From: Aporrectodea caliginosa
Lineage: Eukaryota; Annelida; Clitellata; Crassiclitellata; Lumbricidae
DNA length: 64,000 nucleotides
NCBI GenBank assembly: GCA_020284085.1
Contig: JACEVL010000499.1
Location: 671,001 to 735,000 of the forward strand
Reading direction: 5' to 3'
Below the pieces are notes generated by a model, which was not told the DNA's origin, searched no databases, and saw only the letters and a list, made by a program, of their open reading frames with translations. Numbering within the stretch: position 1 is the stretch's first letter; every line of letters starts with the position of its first letter. Of this stretch, positions 41,541-53,345 are shown in pieces. The position numbers and the translations under genes are program-made.

Positions 41541-42056
41541 TGATTACCAGAACCAGGATTAGGGACAGGTAAGCCGATGATAAGCTAAGCTGGGCGGCTG
41601 TTGGTGCCACGCCTGAACGTGGTCTGCCACAGCACAGAGAGAGCGAGAGAGAGACAGAGACAGACAGACAGACAGACAGAGAGAGACAGACAGAGAGAGA
41701 GAGAGCGAGACAGAGACAGAGACAGCGGATTGTGTTCCTAATCTATTCTGCACCAAAGGCTCAGATCGATTTTCGGATATCCCGACACACGCAGACAAAA
41801 TATTTGAGCACGCCATGTTAGGTCTGCTGCAACGTTTGCGAAAATACGCTATATAAATATCCGAGAGAAAATGCATGTATGCAGCATCATGGACGCTGTT
41901 ATACGTTGATACAGACAGATATGCATGCATTTGCAGGCATACATACTATGCATATACATGCATGAATACATAGATGCATAAGTGAATGCCCACAGAGCCT
42001 CCGTCACAGGCTCCGTGTATGAAGACACACACACACATATAGTCATAGGCTACATA

Positions 42057-42379
42057 CAGTGGCGTAACGAGGGGGCAGGGGGGCGGCCGCCCCCGGGCGC
42101 AGGACGGGGGGGGCGCAAAATTAGGTCTGAAAATGTGTTTTTTGTTAAAGAAATCAGGTAAAAATAGAAAAATAGTTTTAAAAAGGAATTTTTTACGTGA
42201 GTCTTGGGGGGCGCGGGCAAGAGGGGGGCGCAAACTGAGATTTGACAAGTTTGTTGTTGAAAAAGCAGAGAAACAGACGGAGAAGCAAAAACGGGTCATC
42301 AGAAATTTTGGCGGAACTGAGAAAAAAAATTTCAGAAAATTCTTGCCCCCGGGCGCACGAACCCCTAGTTACGTCACTG
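42057..42379. mobile_element. hAT MITE with GGGGGC-rich ends
   Basis: Exact 8-bp duplication gctacata at 42049-42056 and 42380-42387. Ends cagtggcgtaacgagggg and, reverse complement, cagtgacgtaactagggg. G-runs and cccccgggcgca words lie in both ends. Without it, the flanks join into gctacata plus cagcgcctctgag, so it inserted immediately next to a hairpin tail. Confidence 0.93.
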
Positions 42380-42387
42380 GCTACATA

Positions 42388-42440
42388 CAGCGCCTCTGAG
42401 TAGATATCTTGAAGAGGTGCTATATAAATTCTCAGAATGA
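42388..42440 (+). mobile_element. Hairpin tail (SINE/LINE 3' end)
   Basis: gcgcctctgagtagatatct then gaagaggtgctatataaatt and ctcagaatgaat: close to the window consensus of this tail. Confidence 0.7.
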
Positions 42441-42719
42441 ATTAGTGAATGATTGTATAGATACTTACACGCATAGGCCTACAATGTACATACATACATA
42501 CATATACATACATGCATACAATACGTACACATTTATCCAACCATACCTGCATTCATACATATGCATGCATACATACAGACATACTTACATATATACATAC
42601 AATGCCATACATACGAATCCACATTATACATGCAGAGGCACGTAGCAAGACTTAAATTCAATAGGAGGCAACTTCACAGACCATTGGCAAAATGCTGGTC
42701 ATTGGGTTCATTGGTCAAT

Positions 42720-42755
42720 CGAATTTTCAGTATATTTTTATATACTGAAAATTCG
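42720..42755. repeat. 16-bp perfect hairpin
   Basis: cgaattttcagtatat, loop tttt, then atatactgaaaattcg. It is followed by aggaggaggaggagg. No T-run or gene context that would make it a terminator. Confidence 0.7.
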
Positions 42756-42886
42756 AGGAGGAGGAGGAGGAGGCAACTGCCTCCTCGTGCCTCAACGTAG
42801 CTCCGCCTATGTACATGCATGCTCTACATAGGCCTACAGCATAATGTACGGCCAAATGTACAGCACTGTGTCATTATCCAGTTAAT

Positions 42887-43041
42887 AATTAATAATAATA
42901 TTTTCTTTATTGAAACAATCCGGTTGACAAACCGCAACCGGTTACAGTGTACAATTATGCAATTGAAACAATTCACAAGAACACAAATGACAGAAGACAT
43001 AAATCTTAACTACTAACAGAACAGACAGCCTGCAGTTAGAC
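42887..43041 (-). mobile_element. SINE-2 copy, minus, head missing
   Basis: aataataatattttctttattg, caatccggttgacaaaccgc and acagaacagacagcctgcag. Confidence 0.75.
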
Positions 43042-43542
43042 GTGCCATAGTCTTTTCGTGGCGCCAATTCGTTAAAAACATCTCTTTAAATTTTATATTT
43101 AGCCTAATGCAATTGTCATATTCGTCGCATGCAATGATTGCAATCTACCGCAATAAATTTTCGAATCCTTGCCTAAGCGCCCAAACCCACCCTATCTCCC
43201 ACCCTCCGTTACTCTGCCTCTGTTGACCCGCTCTCCCTTTTCCCCTCTCCTTCCCGCACTCCATTCCCTTTCCGCCTCCACCTCCTCTTCCAACTTGCGT
43301 TGCAATCGCTGTTACTGGTGGTTGAGAATTGAAACCCGTCGTGTTTTGTATAGAGCAATTAAACAAACAATTATAGAACGAGACAGATATGAGATACAGG
43401 CATCCAGAAAGACAGACAAACAGGCGTACAGCAGAGACCGATAGCCATTCAGTAAGATAAAGACAGAACCTTGGACACAGACGCGTCCACAATGAACTAC
43501 ACAGAGGCACACAGAAATACATATATATATACATATATATAT

Positions 43543-43809
<267 letters not shown>

Positions 43810-43879
43810 GAGACAGAGAGAAAGGCGTACAGAAACAAAGGTAGACTCATTTAGAAAGACAATAACACAAAGAGGCATG

Positions 43880-44360
43880 CAGAAATGACGTCACTTCGTC
43901 AATGGCGGTATTGACAAGTCGTGCTCGATAGAGCGGTCCACGCTGATCAGGCAGGCTCCTCACCGGTCGCCGACTAGGCAGCGGCCCGATCGGCCGGCCT
44001 GGCCAGCGCCCCCTAGAGGCAGCCGTCGGCAAATAACGAGCTAGATGACAACAGCTAATGAACAGGCTGTGTATGTACCTCGGTTTACCTGAGCCACTGT
44101 GGGCAGAGATAGGACTTTGATCATTTTTCGATACCTGTGAGCAAGGTGTGCTGACGAGGAATTTCATTTCTAGGCGACAGCGTTTCGAGTCGGAGTTGAT
44201 TTTTTAGTTTGTTGATCTGAAAAGGATAATTTAGTGGGAAAAGATAATTTAGTGGCAGAAAATAATTCAGTGGAAGAAAATTCGTAGGGTTTCTGGAAGG
44301 CGAAAGAAAACGAGGCGCTTTCGGCGGATGTTGACGCCATTTAGCAAGGAAACGCAGTGA
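43880..44360 (+). promoter_or_regulatory. Possible promoter and 5' UTR exon of SHANK (tentative)
   Basis: A locally G+C- and CpG-rich stretch (for example gcggcccgatcggccggcct near 43980) in an otherwise AT-rich region, followed by a possible splice donor, cgca|gtgagt, at 44356. SHANK exon 1 has an acceptor in front of its start codon, so an upstream non-coding exon must exist. This is the best-looking place in the window, on weak evidence. Confidence 0.25.
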
Positions 44361-44547
44361 GTTCAAATCTATCAATCGAAGCATAAAATTAATGGATTTT
44401 TAAATAATATTTGTTGATCGATTTGTTTTGTGGGAAGAGGAGAAAATAAATAATGTCAGTCTCCGCTTGGATTTTACCGGAATGCAAATCAGGTTTTGAG
44501 TGCCATCGATTCAGTTGCTTATACAACCTGGTGCATCATTTTATTTT

Positions 44548-44792
44548 GCGTGGTGCTTCTGCGGCGGAAGATTCCGCCACGCAACGCATGAACATATTAC
44601 TTCTGCGGCGAAACGATTTTGGCATTTTATCGAATGACGACACTAACCCTGACCCTAACCGACCCTCACGAGGCCTAACCGACGCTCACGACGTCACTAA
44701 ACTTACTCACTATATGCTTGAGCCCCCGATTCTATAAGCTTGCCGGATTGTGTCGAAACTAGTAATTCTGCGGCGGAAAATCCGCCGCAGAA
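44548..44792. repeat. TTCTGCGGCGGAA repeats with a perfect 12-bp hairpin
   Basis: cttctgcggcggaag at 44557, a partial repeat at 44599 and ttctgcggcgga-aaa-tccgccgcagaa at 44766-44792. Probably the ends of a small inverted-repeat element, but I could not find a target duplication. Confidence 0.45.
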
Positions 44793-45470
44793 GATTTATC
44801 CTTTTTTTGGTACCCTAGGTTGTTGGCGTAGATTGGATTTTTGGATTAAATTAGAAGGCATCAATGCAAGGTAGGGTAACCAACACGAATTACACGATGT
44901 AAGGTATAGTGGTACATTTACTGTATACCTCTTCATCTCTGAACTAATGACTGTTCTATATACAGTAATTAAACCAAAATAGAGATAATTATGAAACATG
45001 GCCTGTGTGGCATGCTAGCGGCACCATAAAAATTACAGACGTCCCTCAAGCTTACTCAGGTATTCTGGGCATGAGTCACGCATTATTTACTCTAAATCGG
45101 GAATCATGAGCTTGTTTTGGATGATTGAGTTATGCCTGTCTTTCTGCCTGGCAGTGCCTGTCTGCCTGTATGTCTGTCTGCCTGTCTGTTGGCTTCATAT
45201 GACATTCCGTGGGTGGGTTTGACTTCAAGGCTCCCCATCACCCATGACTGATCTCATGCCGTTTTTCATGTGACTTAGCAAGGCGCATGTGCCAATCAAC
45301 TGTTTAATGGACAGCTCATTGCTGTCTAGAATAATGCTGATTCATTCTGTGACAACAAACTAATTTTCTAACCTTGGATAAAACAGTCTTAATACTTGGC
45401 TTGTTTGGGTGATGTAGGTAGATCTGCTGAATTTATGTATCACCGCTTCAAAGGAACTAATCCTAAATGT
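44793..45470. other. Intergenic, nothing recognised
   Basis: A short TGTCTGCC run near 45140-45190; otherwise no exon, repeat copy or element that I can support. Confidence 0.5.
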
Positions 45471-46540
45471 AGATTTAACTATGTATGTATTATGTATATG
45501 CCTATGTACGCCTATTGTTATGGATGTACGTACCTATGTAGGCCTATGTATGTGCGTACTGCCTAATTATGTATGTACCTAAGTATGTATTTACCTATGT
45601 ATCTATAGTGTACGTAATCATTCATTCATTCAGAGGACTTATATAGCGCCCCTCCAAGATAACCTGCTCAGAGGTGCTCCCAGCCCAACTCCAGAGATAA
45701 CGAACAGTTTTCAGATTCTTGTACCTAATTATTTATGTACCTATGGATAAGTACCTATGTACGTTTTGTACCTATGTATGTATGTATGTATTTATGTATG
45801 CATATACCCATGTATATGCGACTTGGATTAATAGATCTCGATTCGATCATTTGGCTCCAGGATTAAGAAATCCAAAATCGTTTTGGCTTTGATCGAGACT
45901 TCAATCATATTCTTTGATCATTTGGTTTCAAAGTCAAATCCAAAATCATGTAGTCACGCTACGTAGAACAATTCAATCCTCTACCTTCAGCGCAAATATT
46001 GTATTAAACGCTGAGCACGCCGGAGATTGTTTTTCGAAGAAGTTATGACAGGAATTCGTGAACTGTGTCCAAAGTTTTGTTGGCCTCAAGCGACAGACAT
46101 TGTTTCCTCCGTCAAGGGGGAGGGGGAAGTCTAGAAACGTGATCTGCATGAAACTGTTTCAGACTAGCAGAGCTTAGAAACTGGAGATCCATGACGTGTA
46201 GTATGAAGTATGTATGAATGTATGTAATTATGCATGCATGTTTGTATATATGTATGCACTTATGTGTATATGTATGTACATATGTATGTAAGTATGTACA
46301 TATGTATCATGTATGTATGAATGTATGCATATATTTGTGTGTATAGATTTGTTTGCATGTATTCATGAATGGATGGATGGATGTATGTTTATGTATGTAT
46401 GTATTTATTTATGTATACTATGTATGTATGTAAGAATGTATTTATGTATATATTTATGTATGTATGAACGTATGTATGTATTTGTGTATACATGTGTGTA
46501 TGTATGTATTCATAAATGTATGCAGGTATTTTCATATAGT
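45470..46540. repeat. GTAT-type degenerate arrays
   Basis: Tracts of tatgtatgtacctatgta at 45480-45610 and 45725-45810, and gtatgtatgaatg at 46200-46530. A minus-strand hairpin tail at 45638-45682 (tatagcgcccctccaag..ctcagaggtgctccc) marks a LINE/SINE end. 45830-46190 shows nothing else. Confidence 0.85.
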
Positions 46541-46934
46541 ACAATTTAAAACTTCTTATAAATCTTGTGGTGAGGATTGGAAAAACCACAATGAAAAACT
46601 ACAGTGAAAAACTATATTGGAAAAACTGATATAGCGCCTTTTTTAGCAGGTCCTAATTCTTGTCCCAGTGACCGAAAAGCTAGCCCCCAATTTCTGGATA
46701 AGTGGGTAGACCTACCTTCCGGCATTTGTACAGTCACGGAATTAAGCAAGACTTTGTAAGCCGAAGATTTGTGAACTGGACCGTGTCAATAAGAAGTCGG
46801 CCTCTGTGAATGGAGTTCCTGGGAACAGCTATTGTTGCCGTCGTGGTCTAGTTTGTGTGGGGGTGGCATGTCGGGCCTATTAATACCTGTGGGCCTTGCT
46901 TTTGACTTTCACAATCCTCCAAGTCAAACAAAAT

Positions 46935-47380
46935 ATATATATATATATATAATGTATGTATTTAGTATATATAGATTGAATTTTGTTCTCTGTCTTTCTG
47001 TCTCTGTCTTTCTGTCTGTCTGCCTCTCTGTCTGTCTGTCTGTCTGTCTCTCTGTCTCTCTCTCTCTCTGCCTCTCTCTCTCTCTGTCTCTCTCTCTCAC
47101 ACACACACAGGTTATTATGTTATATAGGCATACATTTATTATATTTATATGATTTTACTATCTATATTACATTATCATTATACTTTTATTACTAGTATAA
47201 AATCCTTTAAAAATGTATGATTTCAGGTATCCTATAGAAGGGAAGGTATATCAATATATATATTATATATATATATATATATTATATTTATAATATATAT
47301 ATATTTATATTATATGTGTGTACATATATATTATATTATATGTATATACATGTATATATATATTTATATATATATGCTTT
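46935..47380. repeat. TCTG/TC and TA microsatellites
   Basis: (TA)n at 46931-46950, tctgtctgtctctctg tract at 46988-47100, TATATA-rich tract 47250-47380. 46540-46930 and 47381-47797 show no gene or element that I recognise. Confidence 0.85.
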
Positions 47381-47797
47381 AGCTCCAAGGCCGGAGATGA
47401 GATTAATTATTAAGAATTACTGTTGTCTGTTGCTATCGGAGTCGTTATTTAGCCTACCTGAAGTATTTATGGCCAAAGAATATCGTCTTATGACAAGTTC
47501 AGACCCACGGATCATCCGGTGGTGGGTGGGTAGGCGGGTGTCTAAGGAGAAAGGCAGGAGAGGGGAGGGCGCACGAGTTCAGGTCGTATGACTGAGAAGG
47601 CGGCCTTGTAAGCAGTAAATGTTTACAATAGGAATTCTTTGCTCTAATTGAAGTCGTGGGGGACTTGGTCGTGGCGGCGGCTTTGGACAGCCTAAACTAG
47701 TTTTCGTAGTTGTCCTTTCTCTTTTGGTGCAGCCGTAGTTTAGGCAGAGATCAAGGCTATATTTAAGGGGTGTGGAGTTACGCCACTACCCTACCTG

Positions 47798-47888
47798 TGG
47801 TAGTGCCAGTCCCAAGCCTGGAGAAAGGAGGAGGGCGACACTAATCATCTTTGTTAAGACACAGTGTCGTTAAACAGTAACCAAGAAG
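47798..47888 (+). repeat. Rep-8 copy
   Basis: gtgccagtcccaagcctgga, gacactaatcatctttgtta, gtgtcgttaaacagtaacc. Another copy in the same direction is at 50744-50840, a minus copy at 49393-49452. Confidence 0.6.
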
Positions 47889-48119
47889 ACGCACAGTCGG
47901 GAAACTATAGATTAAATCATCGTAAGCTAATGTCATCTGGTCCACGCAAAACCCAGTACATAAGTTCGTTGATTCAAAAATCAGCTGATCCACCTGTGTG
48001 GCCTGTGGATCGCTTACCGGATCTCTTCCTTGGTCTGGCGCTGATGTGGTCTCTGTTTATCTACAGGAGCACCACCCTCAGCATCCAGCACCGTACGTGG
48101 TTCTCCTCGCTCTTCTAGG

Positions 48120-48365
48120 CAGGCTGAGGTTCTTGTCTCCCGGTCGCGGACTTCTATTCTGCAGCGCCGTGCTTTTTCTGTTGCTGGCCTGCAATCTGGA
48201 ATGGGCTTCCTTTGGCACTACGCCTAATGCCGAGAGCCATTCAGATCACGTTCTATTCTAGGGCCTAACTTCAAGACTGTTCGGACTTCGGAGTTGGGTC
48301 GGGTGCGCTCCTAAGTAGATAATCTTGAAGGGGCGCTATGTAAATCTCTGTAATGAATGAATGAA
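48120..48365 (+). mobile_element. LINE 3' end with hairpin tail
   Basis: From about 48166 a frame reads RAFSVAGLQSGMGFLWHYA, a frameshifted form of the RAFSVAGPxxWNxLP block. It ends gcgctcctaagtagataatc..aaggggcgctatgtaaat with gaatgaatgaatc. 48366-49039 contains a loosely repeated segment (gtctccaaaatgggccattacaaac at 48420 and 48628) and a lone hAT-like right end at about 48755-48771 (ggttacgccactg). Confidence 0.65.
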
Positions 48366-49039
48366 TCATAATTTGCCAAAGAGCTGATGTAAAATGTTAT
48401 TACTTTTAACCAAAAAGATTGTCTCCAAAATGGGCCATTACAAACCAACAAATAAATTTATTTTCTTATGCTTTAGTTAATTGCTTTGATGAGTCTGTCT
48501 GTTTCTAGTCTACGTTGGTTGCTGGGACTTTGCAGCTGAACCCATTTTTAAAATCAAATTATGAAATTATAATTATAATTTTCCAAAGAACTTATGTAAA
48601 ATGTTATTACTTTGAATCAAAAGTTGGTCTCCAAAATGCACCATTACAAACCCCTAAATGAAAATTTTTCTTACCCTGGGGAGAGGGCACAGACCCCTCT
48701 CCTGACCCCTCCCCTCAGAGTTCTTCAAAACTGCGTAATTTTATGGAAGACCTGGTTACGCCACTGTCCTCTGGCGTCCTGTGCCCCAAAGCATTCAGTT
48801 CAAACTTCTAACACTTATGCTCAACTCCGCTGGGAGTAACTCCTTCAGACCTTATGTAGCCTCGTCTCTAACAATCCCTGGTCTCTCCGCACGGCCGCCA
48901 GAGGCCTTCTGGTTGTCCCCCGCATGCGTGGCGCAACTCCTCAATCCAGGAAGATTTTATAGCGAATTTAATATAGTATGTGAATTAAAATTTCACAGTA
49001 GGCCTAAAATATACAGAATGTTTTGTTTATATAAATGAC

Positions 49040-49271
49040 AGTGTTTTTAGTTAAGTTTTAAATCAATGGCACGAAGTTTGAACTTCGATCACATGATCAC
49101 ATCGTGTCTAAAGTGTCATTCGACGTTAATTTAAAATTCATTTTTAACTAAACTGTTGGTAAAAGCGTTACGCAACGTTCAGTTCCACCCATCCACCCAC
49201 CTAACGTTTCGTAACGTTTTCTAGGACACCACCCACCCACCCTGGAGCATTACGTAATTGTGCAATGACCC
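49040..49271. mobile_element. Right half of the PIF/Harbinger-like MITE
   Basis: Matches 39898-40128 closely (ttttaaatcaatggcacgaag, taacgtttcgtaacgtttt) and ends cattacgtaattgtgcaatgacccc. The left end is missing. Confidence 0.75.
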
Positions 49272-49889
49272 CATATCAGTTACGCAATACTGTTAGAAGC
49301 GTGCGATATCGTCCCCAAAAACCCGTGTTCATGGTTCTCGACAATCACTAATCACACCCTTGAAAGTAGTTTCCAGTGGTAACGACATCCTATGACGTCG
49401 CCCTCCTTTATCCAGACTTTGGACTGGAATCACCGGAGTATGGATGGATGGATCCAGAGTTTAACGGCAGCTTATGACAACATAAGGCCGTGCCGCCGAC
49501 AAAGATTATTTTTGGCATATTACAGCTCAAAACTATCACCGGAGTACGATAGTAGCGGAGTTCTTAAGACGCTCTATTGTAAATCTAATCTGTTTAAAAA
49601 AGGTATCTAAAGTTATGAGAAATTATTTTGGAGGATGCACAGACTTAGAGTGGGGCCACTCTCTGGTGTCGTTCTTAATTGGCAGACAATAATTAATTAA
49701 TTTAAAAGGGTTTGCCGAGGATGAACGCTTTTGTTATCAAAACGGACAAAGTTCTTCGGCAAAAGATTAAATCTGTAAGATTTGACGTTGAAGTCTGGCG
49801 TGTGAAAAGACAGAAGGCAATTTATCTAGTGTGCTGTTCGCGTGGGCTGCTCGAAGGATATCGGAGGAATATTCAAATATGGTAACAAC

Positions 49890-50460
49890 AACAATAATGG
49901 AAGGAAGAAAAGAAGGAGAGAAGGAACAAAAGAGTGAACATAGGAAGGAAGGTATATGCAGAGAGAAGGGAACGACTTTAAGGACAGACAGGTGGAAACA
50001 GGAAAGAAGGAAGGAAAGTGGTATGTAATTACTGGACGGAAGGAAAGATTGAGAGAAGGTAGGAAGGAATTACGTGAGGTAAAGGAGGAAAGAACAACAG
50101 AAGAAAGGCAGGGAAGAGGTAGGGACGAATGGCCAGTCCTTTCCATGGCCGTCTCATCTTCTCACTGACAGCTTACGGTCAATGTACTCATTATGGCTGA
50201 TTTTGCTATGTGGCGCAGGTGGAGCAAGGAAATACAGTACGGAAGGAAGGAAGGAAGGAACAACAGAAGGATGGAAGGGAAGAGGTAAGGAATTACAGGA
50301 TGGAAGGAAGGATTGAAAGAAGGAAGGAATTACAGGACTTAAAGAAGGAAAGAACAACAGAAGGAGGGAAGAACGGAAGGAAGTAAAGAATTACAGGACG
50401 GAAGGAAGAAAGGAACGAAAGAAGGAAGGGATAAAGGAAGGAAGTAAGGGATAAATGAAA
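49890..50460. repeat. GGAA/GGAAGAAAG purine-rich array with embedded SINE-4 piece
   Basis: aaggaagg-type units through most of the span. 50128-50215 is a minus SINE-4 fragment (gtctcatcttctcactgacag, cggtcaatgtactcattatgg), so a microsatellite expanded on both sides of a SINE. 49453-49889 shows no recognised feature. Confidence 0.8.
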
Positions 50461-50873
50461 CTAGGACAAAAGGCAAAACACTTGAAAAGCCCCTTTACTC
50501 TCCAAGAAGATCAACAAATGCGTTGACAGGTGGTTATACCGTCCAGGTAAATCCAGGTGTGTGCTGAAGAGCGGCCCTCTTTCTTCCCCACCCAAAGCAC
50601 AGTCATCTGCTTGAAGGCTGCTTCCCGTTCTCATCTGAGTGATAAATACTCCCACTCGACCCCACCCTTCAACGGCCTTCCTGCTTCAGAGCACTTGTCA
50701 GTGGTACTCGTTGATAAAGAACAGCGCCCATGCCTCTATAGGCCTACTCTGGTAGTGCCAACCCCAGGGATGGATTAAGAAGGAGGGTGACGCTAATCAT
50801 CTTTGTTATGACAGCGTCGTTAAACAGTGACTAATCGTTGAGAGAAACACACAAAACACAATACATGGGACGG

Positions 50874-51050
50874 GACACGGTAGCCGATTGGTTAGACAGC
50901 ACTCGCTTTGTAATGCGGAGAGTTAGGGTTGGAGCCTTCTCCCATGAAACGCTGGCTGTGTTACCTTGAACGAGTCTTTCATTCGTAATTACTCGGTTCA
51001 TTTGATTGATATTTGGTCATTATTAAATGGTGGCACTTAATAAATAATAA
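50874..51050 (+). mobile_element. SINE-3 copy, plus
   Basis: Head with A box (cggtagccgattggttagac) and a weakened B box (gagttagggttggagcc), a body ending ggtggcacttaataaataat, and an AATAATAA tail. Confidence 0.7.
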
Positions 51051-51064
51051 TAAAAAAAAATTAA

Positions 51065-51134
51065 TAGTGGTAGTGGTAGTAGTAATAGTAGTAGTAGTAA
51101 TTTACTACTACTATTACTACTACCACTACCACTA
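51065..51134. repeat. 30-bp inverted repeat of TAG/CTA trinucleotides
   Basis: 51065-51094 (tagtggtagtggtagtag..) pairs perfectly with 51105-51134 across a 10-base loop. The order of irregular units is mirrored, so it is a true inverted duplication rather than two independent microsatellites. Confidence 0.85.
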
Positions 51135-51239
51135 CTAGTAACAATAATGATAATAATAATAATAATAATAATTAATGTTTAAGTCCCTGAGGGATCATGT
51201 ATACCGCGGGGCATTTAAAAAAATAATAATACCGACTCT

Positions 51240-51875
51240 TAAAATATCAGGAGATAGCAGAGACTACTTTTCTCTTTCAGCGCTTATCTATGGCTGTTCA
51301 GTACTTCAATGCAGTCGCTTGTTGTAGCACCTTTTCCACCAACAAAACTATCTGAGAAGACTAACCATTCCAGAACAACGCTTTCCTAATTTTTGCAATC
51401 CCGAGGGTTCATATGTACCTCAGGGAAATAATAACGATATCATATCCTCACAGATCTGCTGAGGCTACGGGTGCTGCAGTTAAAATGGCAGCTCAGAGAA
51501 AATCATCCAAGTACACTGGTATTCTGCCTGTGTACTGCTTTATGCCCTTGGCCTTTGAAACTCTTGGCCTAATTAATCACTAAGGCGTGACTTATTCAAC
51601 AACCATGGCCACCGCCTTGCCCTGATAACTGACAACAGAGGGACTACATTTCTCTACCACAGTCTTGCCCAGATTACTGACAACAGAGAAACTACGTTTC
51701 TCTACCAGCGCTTATCTGTCGCCATCCAACGCTTCAATGCAATTGCTTTTTAGAACACTTTCGGCACTCAGCATGACATCAACGAAGTCTAGCCATCCCA
51801 GAACAATGCTATCGCTAATTTTAGAAATCCTGAGGTATTACTTGTACCTTGGGTTAAAAAAGAATAATAGTAGTA
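51240..51875 (+). pseudogene. Unidentified decayed coding segment, partly duplicated
   Basis: Translated pieces such as LRFSTSAYLSPSNASM and, in another frame, TTFLYQRLSVAIQRFNAIAF recur: 51263-51400 and 51680-51830 share ttcaatgcagtcgctt / ttcaatgcaattgctt, and ctgacaacagag occurs three times (51626-51690). It looks like a worn mobile-element ORF, but I cannot name the family. (AAT)n follows at 51898-51974. Confidence 0.35.
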
Positions 51876-51901
51876 GCAGTAGCAGTAGTAGCCTAGTAGT
51901 A

Positions 51902-51977
<76 letters not shown>

Positions 51978-52019
51978 TTAAAAAAACAATAACAATAATA
52001 TGTTTTGGAAGGTTTGAGG

Positions 52020-53345
52020 TAGAGGAGGTTGGACGACGTCCATCGAGAGATTAGGTTAACCACAGTGAGTTGTACGATGGAGGTGGGATAGGAGCTTGGG
52101 GAGAAGAATATGTAGAGTTGGGTGTCGTCTGCGTAGAGATCGTGGTCAACAGAGGAGGATTCTATGAGATGGCTGAATGGTGTGATATACAGGATGAAGA
52201 GCAGTGGACCCAGGACGGAACCTCGGGGTACACCACAGCAGAGTGGGAGGGTTTACGAACAGTGGCTTGAGGCTTTAGCTGAGAATGATCGGGAAGACAA
52301 GTAGGACTGGAACCATTGTAGAGCAGTTCCAGAGACGCCATACCAAGATGCTAGTCGATGAAAAGGAGCTTTGGTCAATGGTGTCGAATGCGGCGGAGAT
52401 GTCGAGGAGACAGAGGCAGGAGACTTGCTGATGGCTGACGGCAGAGACCAGTTTATTGTACAGAGAGGCGAGTAACGTTTATGTGAAGTGGTGTTTAGTG
52501 AAGCCAGATTGGTGGGGGTTGTGGAGTGAGTTAGAAGAGAGGTATTCATTAAGCCGGGAAGGGATTATTCGTTCAGTTATTTTAGATTGAAAGGAAAGAT
52601 TGGAGATGGGTCGGCAATTAGAGAGAGTGCTTGGAGACCATTGGGAAGTTGCCAGTAGAGAGTAAGAGATTGATAATTTTAGTTATTGCAGGAATGACGA
52701 CGGAGGCACAGTCTTTTAGAAGAGAGATGGGGGTAGGATCTAGGTCGCATTGTTTATCGGGAAGAGAATTTAAAAGGAGTAAGACTTCTGCTTCAGAGGT
52801 GGGAGAGATAATTGGAAGTGACTGAGAGGCAGGAGAAGTAGGGTTTGGAGAGGGGAGTAGACCAGTACAGGAGGAGTGTGAATCTAGAAGACACTGCAAT
52901 GCAGGTGAAGTTCCTAGGCGGGAGACGGAGCTCTAGACTAGAGGAAGCCCAATCCAGATACTTGGTCCCACGACCGAGAAAACCCTATGCTGCATTATAC
53001 AAGTACGGGTAAAGGGGACAATCGGGTGATTTGACGGGGATTAGGGCTTTGGCTCGAGATGTGGGGTCGACTTTTGCTCGAGATGTGGGTCGATGGTGCG
53101 CTGATAGATGTGCTCAATATGACTACGAAAAGTTTTAAAAGCTTGGAGGTAGGAAGTGAACCAAGGGTTGCTTTTCTAATAAATGGACTTGATCACAAGC
53201 ACTTGTCATTTTTGTTGCTATTTTTAGCGATGAGAGGGGCATGAATATCAAGGAGGTCGGAGAGTGTTGAGTTGTAGCAAGACAAGAAGTCATCAGGGGA
53301 AGAAGGAGGGTTAAGAATGAGTTTGGAGCCGTACTATCTTTCATG
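52020..53345 (-). mobile_element. Decayed LINE, L2/CR1-type reverse transcriptase, minus
   Basis: Minus-strand fragments in order: KDSTAPNSFLTLLLPLMTS (53344 down), SLPDKQCDLDPTPISLLKDC near 52740 (the DPIPTSLLK motif), LHRLASWYGVSGTALQWFQS YLSSRSFSAKAS (near 52360), then a shifted GSVLGPLLFIL-like block and YADDTQLY-like block near 52130-52210. Frameshifts and stops are frequent, so it is inactive. Confidence 0.8.

Noticed and set aside
42720..42755. Transcription terminator hairpin
   Set aside because: The genome is eukaryotic and there is no gene end here; treated as an inverted repeat.
44640..44690. Telomere-like CCCTAACC words
   Set aside because: Only two or three scattered, irregular units; no array.
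48755..48771. hAT right end ggttacgccactg
   Set aside because: No matching left end or 8-bp duplication was found.
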